DNA from: CAIWHR01 sp963813415
GTDB taxonomy: Bacteria; Pseudomonadota; Gammaproteobacteria; Burkholderiales; Casimicrobiaceae
NCBI GenBank assembly: GCA_963813415.1
Contig: CAWEYW010000008.1
Location: 124,001-188,000, forward strand
DNA: 64,000 bases
Direction of reading: 5' to 3'
Shown here: positions 61,769 to 64,000 of the stretch, one piece after another
How positions within the stretch are numbered: the stretch's first letter is position 1
How the letters are laid out: each line of letters begins with the position of its first letter
The notes under the pieces: model-generated
Databases searched by the model: none
What the model was told of the DNA's origin: nothing
What the model saw: only the letters and a program-made list of their open reading frames with translations
Translations under genes and position numbers: made by a program

Positions 61769-63481
61769 TCATAGCAGCGCCCGGCGCATGTCCGAAAGAA
61801 TCTGCACGAGATAGGCCGTGAACCGCGCGGCGGCCGCGCCGTCGATGACGCGATGATCGTAGGAGAGCGAAAGTGGCAGCATCAGCCGGGGTGCGAAAGC
61901 CTTGCCATCCCACATGGGCCGGGTGGCGCTCTTCGACACGCCGAGGATGGCCACCTCGGGCGCATTGATGATCGGCGTGAACGCCGTGCCGCCGATGCCG
62001 CCGAGGCTGGAGATCGAGAAGCAGCCGCCCTGCATCTCCGCGGGACCGAGCTTGCCTTCGCGCGCCTTCGCCGAGAGCTCGCCCATTTCCTTCGCGATCT
62101 GCTGCACGCCCTTTTGATCGGCGTTGCGGATGACCGGCACCACGAGGCCGTTGGGCGTATCCGCGGCGAAGCCGATGTGGAAGTACTTCTTGTAGACGAG
62201 ATTGTCGCCCGCGAGCGATGCATTGAAATCGGGAAAGCGCTGCAGCGCCCCGACGCTCGCCTTGATGAGGAACGCGAGCATCGTGAGCTTGATGCCGGCC
62301 TTCTCGTTCTCCTTGTTGACTTGCACGCGCAGCGCCTCGAGGTCGGTGATGTCGGCCTCGTCGAACTGGGTGACGTGCGGGATCATCACCCAGTTGCGGG
62401 CGAGGTTGGCACCCGAGAGTTTCCGGATGCGCGACAGCGGCTTCTCTTCGATCGGGCCGAACTTCGCGAAATCCGGTGTCGGCCACGGCAGCAGCTGCAG
62501 TCCGCCGAGGCTGGCGCCCGGCGCACCGGCAGGCGGCCCGCCCGGCGCTGCGGCCGATTCGAGGGCCGCCTTCACGAACTTCTGCACGTCCTCCTGCAGG
62601 ATGCGGCTCTTCGGGCCGGTACCCGTGATATGCGCAAGGTCGACGCCAAGCTCGCGCGCGAACTTGCGCACCGAGGGCGAGGCGTGGGCGGCCTTGAAGG
62701 CTTCCGGCTCGATCGGCGCGGCAGCGGCTGCGGACGGTGGCGGCGCCGTCGTGGCCGATGCTGCCGCAGGTGCCGCTGCGCGAGGTGTATCGGGCGCACT
62801 CGCCGGTGGCGGCGCCGCGGGCGTGCGCGATGGTGCCTGCGGTGCTTCGGGACGGGGCGTGGCACCGCCGCTGGTCTCGAGCGTGACGATGACCGTGCCC
62901 TCGCTCACCTTGTCGCCGACCTTGATCCTGACATCGCGGACGCGTCCCGATTGCGGCGCCGGCACGTCCATGGTGGCCTTGTCCGACTCGAGCGTGACGA
63001 GCGAATCCTCGGCATTGACGAGGTCGCCCGGCTTCACCAGGACCTCGATGACCGGCACGTCCTTGAAGTCGCCGATGTCGGGCACCTGCACGTCGAGTGT
63101 CGCCCCGCCGCTCGCGGCCGCCGCGGGGTCGGGCGCAGGCGCCGGTACGGGATGGTCCTGTGGTGCAGCCGCGGCAGCTGCGGGCGCGGCTGCGGTAGGT
63201 GTTGCAGGCGCCTGCGGCTTCGCGCCGGCGGGGCTGGCAGATCCTTCCGCATCCAGCAGCAGGATCACGCTGCCTTCGGCGACCTTGTCGCCCACTTTCA
63301 CGCGCAGCTCGCGCACGATGCCGGCAGCCGGCGCGGGAACGTCCATCGTCGCCTTGTCCGATTCCAGGGTGACCAGCGAATCCTCCGCGGCGACATGCTC
63401 GCCGGGCTTCACGAGCACTTCGATCACAGGCACGTCCTTGAAATCGCCGATGTCGGGGACCCTGACTTCAAGTGTGCTCAT
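61769..63481 (-). CDS. aceF: Dihydrolipoyllysine acetyltransferase (E2 of pyruvate dehydrogenase)
   Basis: This encodes 570 residues. Two lipoyl domains come first: Lys43 in LESDKATMDVP, and a second, near-identical copy at about 120-195. They are joined by long Ala/Pro linkers. An E1/E3-binding domain follows near 265-300 (HASPSVRKFARELGVDLAHI), then the catalytic domain with the active His543 in LSYDHRVIDGAAAARF. It transfers the acetyl group to CoA. It lies 65 bases downstream of aceE and 64 bases upstream of lpdA. Confidence 0.97.
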   Translation of the reverse strand: MSTLEVRVPDIGDFKDVPVIEVLVKPGEHVAAEDSLVTLESDKATMDVPAPAAGIVRELRVKVGDKVAEGSVILLLDAEGSASPAGAKPQAPATPTAAAPAAAAAAPQDHPVPAPAPDPAAAASGGATLDVQVPDIGDFKDVPVIEVLVKPGDLVNAEDSLVTLESDKATMDVPAPQSGRVRDVRIKVGDKVSEGTVIVTLETSGGATPRPEAPQAPSRTPAAPPPASAPDTPRAAAPAAASATTAPPPSAAAAAPIEPEAFKAAHASPSVRKFARELGVDLAHITGTGPKSRILQEDVQKFVKAALESAAAPGGPPAGAPGASLGGLQLLPWPTPDFAKFGPIEEKPLSRIRKLSGANLARNWVMIPHVTQFDEADITDLEALRVQVNKENEKAGIKLTMLAFLIKASVGALQRFPDFNASLAGDNLVYKKYFHIGFAADTPNGLVVPVIRNADQKGVQQIAKEMGELSAKAREGKLGPAEMQGGCFSISSLGGIGGTAFTPIINAPEVAILGVSKSATRPMWDGKAFAPRLMLPLSLSYDHRVIDGAAAARFTAYLVQILSDMRRALL

Positions 63482-63545
63482 GCGCGTCGTTCTCCGTGGG
63501 CGATTGCAGCGAAACAGTGGTCAGGGTCCGCAGCGGCGTCGCGCT

Positions 63546-64000
63546 TCACACCGTCCAGGGGGCGGGCTTCGCGGGATCGATGCCGTACTTCCGCAGGGCC
63601 TCGGCGACCTTCGACTTCGGGATCGTCCCCTCCTCGGCGAGGGCCTGCAGGGCGGTGACCGTGATGAAGTGCCGGTCGACTTCGAAGAAACTGCGCAGCT
63701 TCTCGCGCGTGTCGGAGCGCCCGAAGCCGTCGGTGCCCAGCACGACATACCGGCGCGGCACGTACGGCCGGATCTGTTCGGCGAAATTGCGCACGTAATC
63801 CGTGGCAGCGATCACAGGTCCGTGCGTTTCAGCCAGGCAGCGCTCGACGTGCGAGCGCTGTGGCGGCGTGTCGGGATGGAGCCGGTTGTGCCGCGCGACC
63901 GCCATGCCCTCGCGCGCCAGCTCGGTGAAGCTCGGGCACGACCACAGGTCGGCCTCGACGCCCCAGTCGGCCTTGAGCAGATCCGCGGCGAAGATCGCCT
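63546..64000 (-). CDS. aceE: Pyruvate dehydrogenase E1 component, C-terminal fragment
   Basis: The last 151 codons lie in the window and the gene continues past the right edge. The visible protein includes LKADWGVEADLWSCPSFTELAREG, the C-terminal ThDP-independent domain text VAATDY-like IAATDYVRNFAEQIRPYVP, and YVVLGTDGFGRSDTREKLRSFFEVD, all conserved in homodimeric AceE. It ends KYGIDPAKPAPWTV. E1 decarboxylates pyruvate and acetylates the E2 lipoyl groups. It is first of the aceE-aceF-lpdA set. Confidence 0.95.
   Translation of the reverse strand, partial: AIFAADLLKADWGVEADLWSCPSFTELAREGMAVARHNRLHPDTPPQRSHVERCLAETHGPVIAATDYVRNFAEQIRPYVPRRYVVLGTDGFGRSDTREKLRSFFEVDRHFITVTALQALAEEGTIPKSKVAEALRKYGIDPAKPAPWTV

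Noticed and set aside
1..64000. tRNA, rRNA, riboswitch or replication origin
   Set aside because: I scanned the gaps between genes and found no tRNA cloverleaf, rRNA segment, known riboswitch core or DnaA-box cluster. A covariance-model search would be decisive.

Overview
This window reads as chromosomal DNA of a GC-rich betaproteobacterium, most likely from the Burkholderiales. The pointers are uniformly high GC at third codon positions, a nadD-rsfS-rlmH-maf-rng block, an rnb / TonB-like / mtgA block, a pyruvate dehydrogenase operon whose E3 subunit carries its own lipoyl domain, and TRAP and orphan solute-binding proteins. I see no rRNA, tRNA, CRISPR array, prophage, intact insertion sequence or replication origin. 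Assignment below class level is inference.

Layout. 1-4736: start of a thiolase, a possible HEPN-fold protein, a cupin, an orphan peptide-type solute-binding protein, an ArsC/Spx-like protein and a 2-keto-4-pentenoate hydratase-like enzyme. 4554-10130: a dedicated proteobacterial sortase system, with substrate and sortase on the minus strand and a divergent response regulator and histidine kinase. 10272-25640: housekeeping and envelope genes (mpl, an esterase, a 5'-nucleotidase, an aldo/keto reductase, an RNase II-family enzyme, a TonB-like protein, mtgA, mgtE), then a secreted repeat protein followed by an ECF sigma / anti-sigma pair. 25752-42696: a long catabolic island. 42723-54563: two VOC proteins, a PHB-depolymerase-like esterase, rng-maf-rlmH-rsfS-nadD, a Na+/H+ antiporter, proA and rpiA. 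54914-59849: an ECF sigma factor with a Ser/Thr kinase, then a di-heme cytochrome. 59887-64000: lpdA, aceF and the end of aceE on the minus strand.

The catabolic island is the best candidate for something undescribed. An AroD-type dehydroquinase is followed by a PcaR/PcaU/PobR-type IclR regulator with a possible three-half-site operator. Next come an acylating aldehyde dehydrogenase, a short citrate-synthase-like lyase, a ThDP enzyme, a TIM-barrel enzyme and a shikimate-dehydrogenase-like protein. A TetR regulator, a three-part TRAP transporter, an MFS exporter, an HPPD-like protein, a second TIM-barrel protein and a D-threonine-aldolase-like enzyme complete it. The parts echo quinate/shikimate catabolism, yet several have lost residues that define the canonical activities. 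The dehydrogenase lacks the shikimate-binding serines. The HPPD-like and second TIM-barrel proteins resemble a split, reordered QuiC with altered metal ligands. The substrate is unknown.

Other notable points: a one-base frameshift at the end of the kinase gene artificially joins it to the downstream cytochrome gene; two loci carry 22-nt inverted repeats with a shared 12-nt core; a heptamer-repeat tract lies between 15231 and 15572; and repeat elements supply the stop codons of two genes (15235 and 52533).
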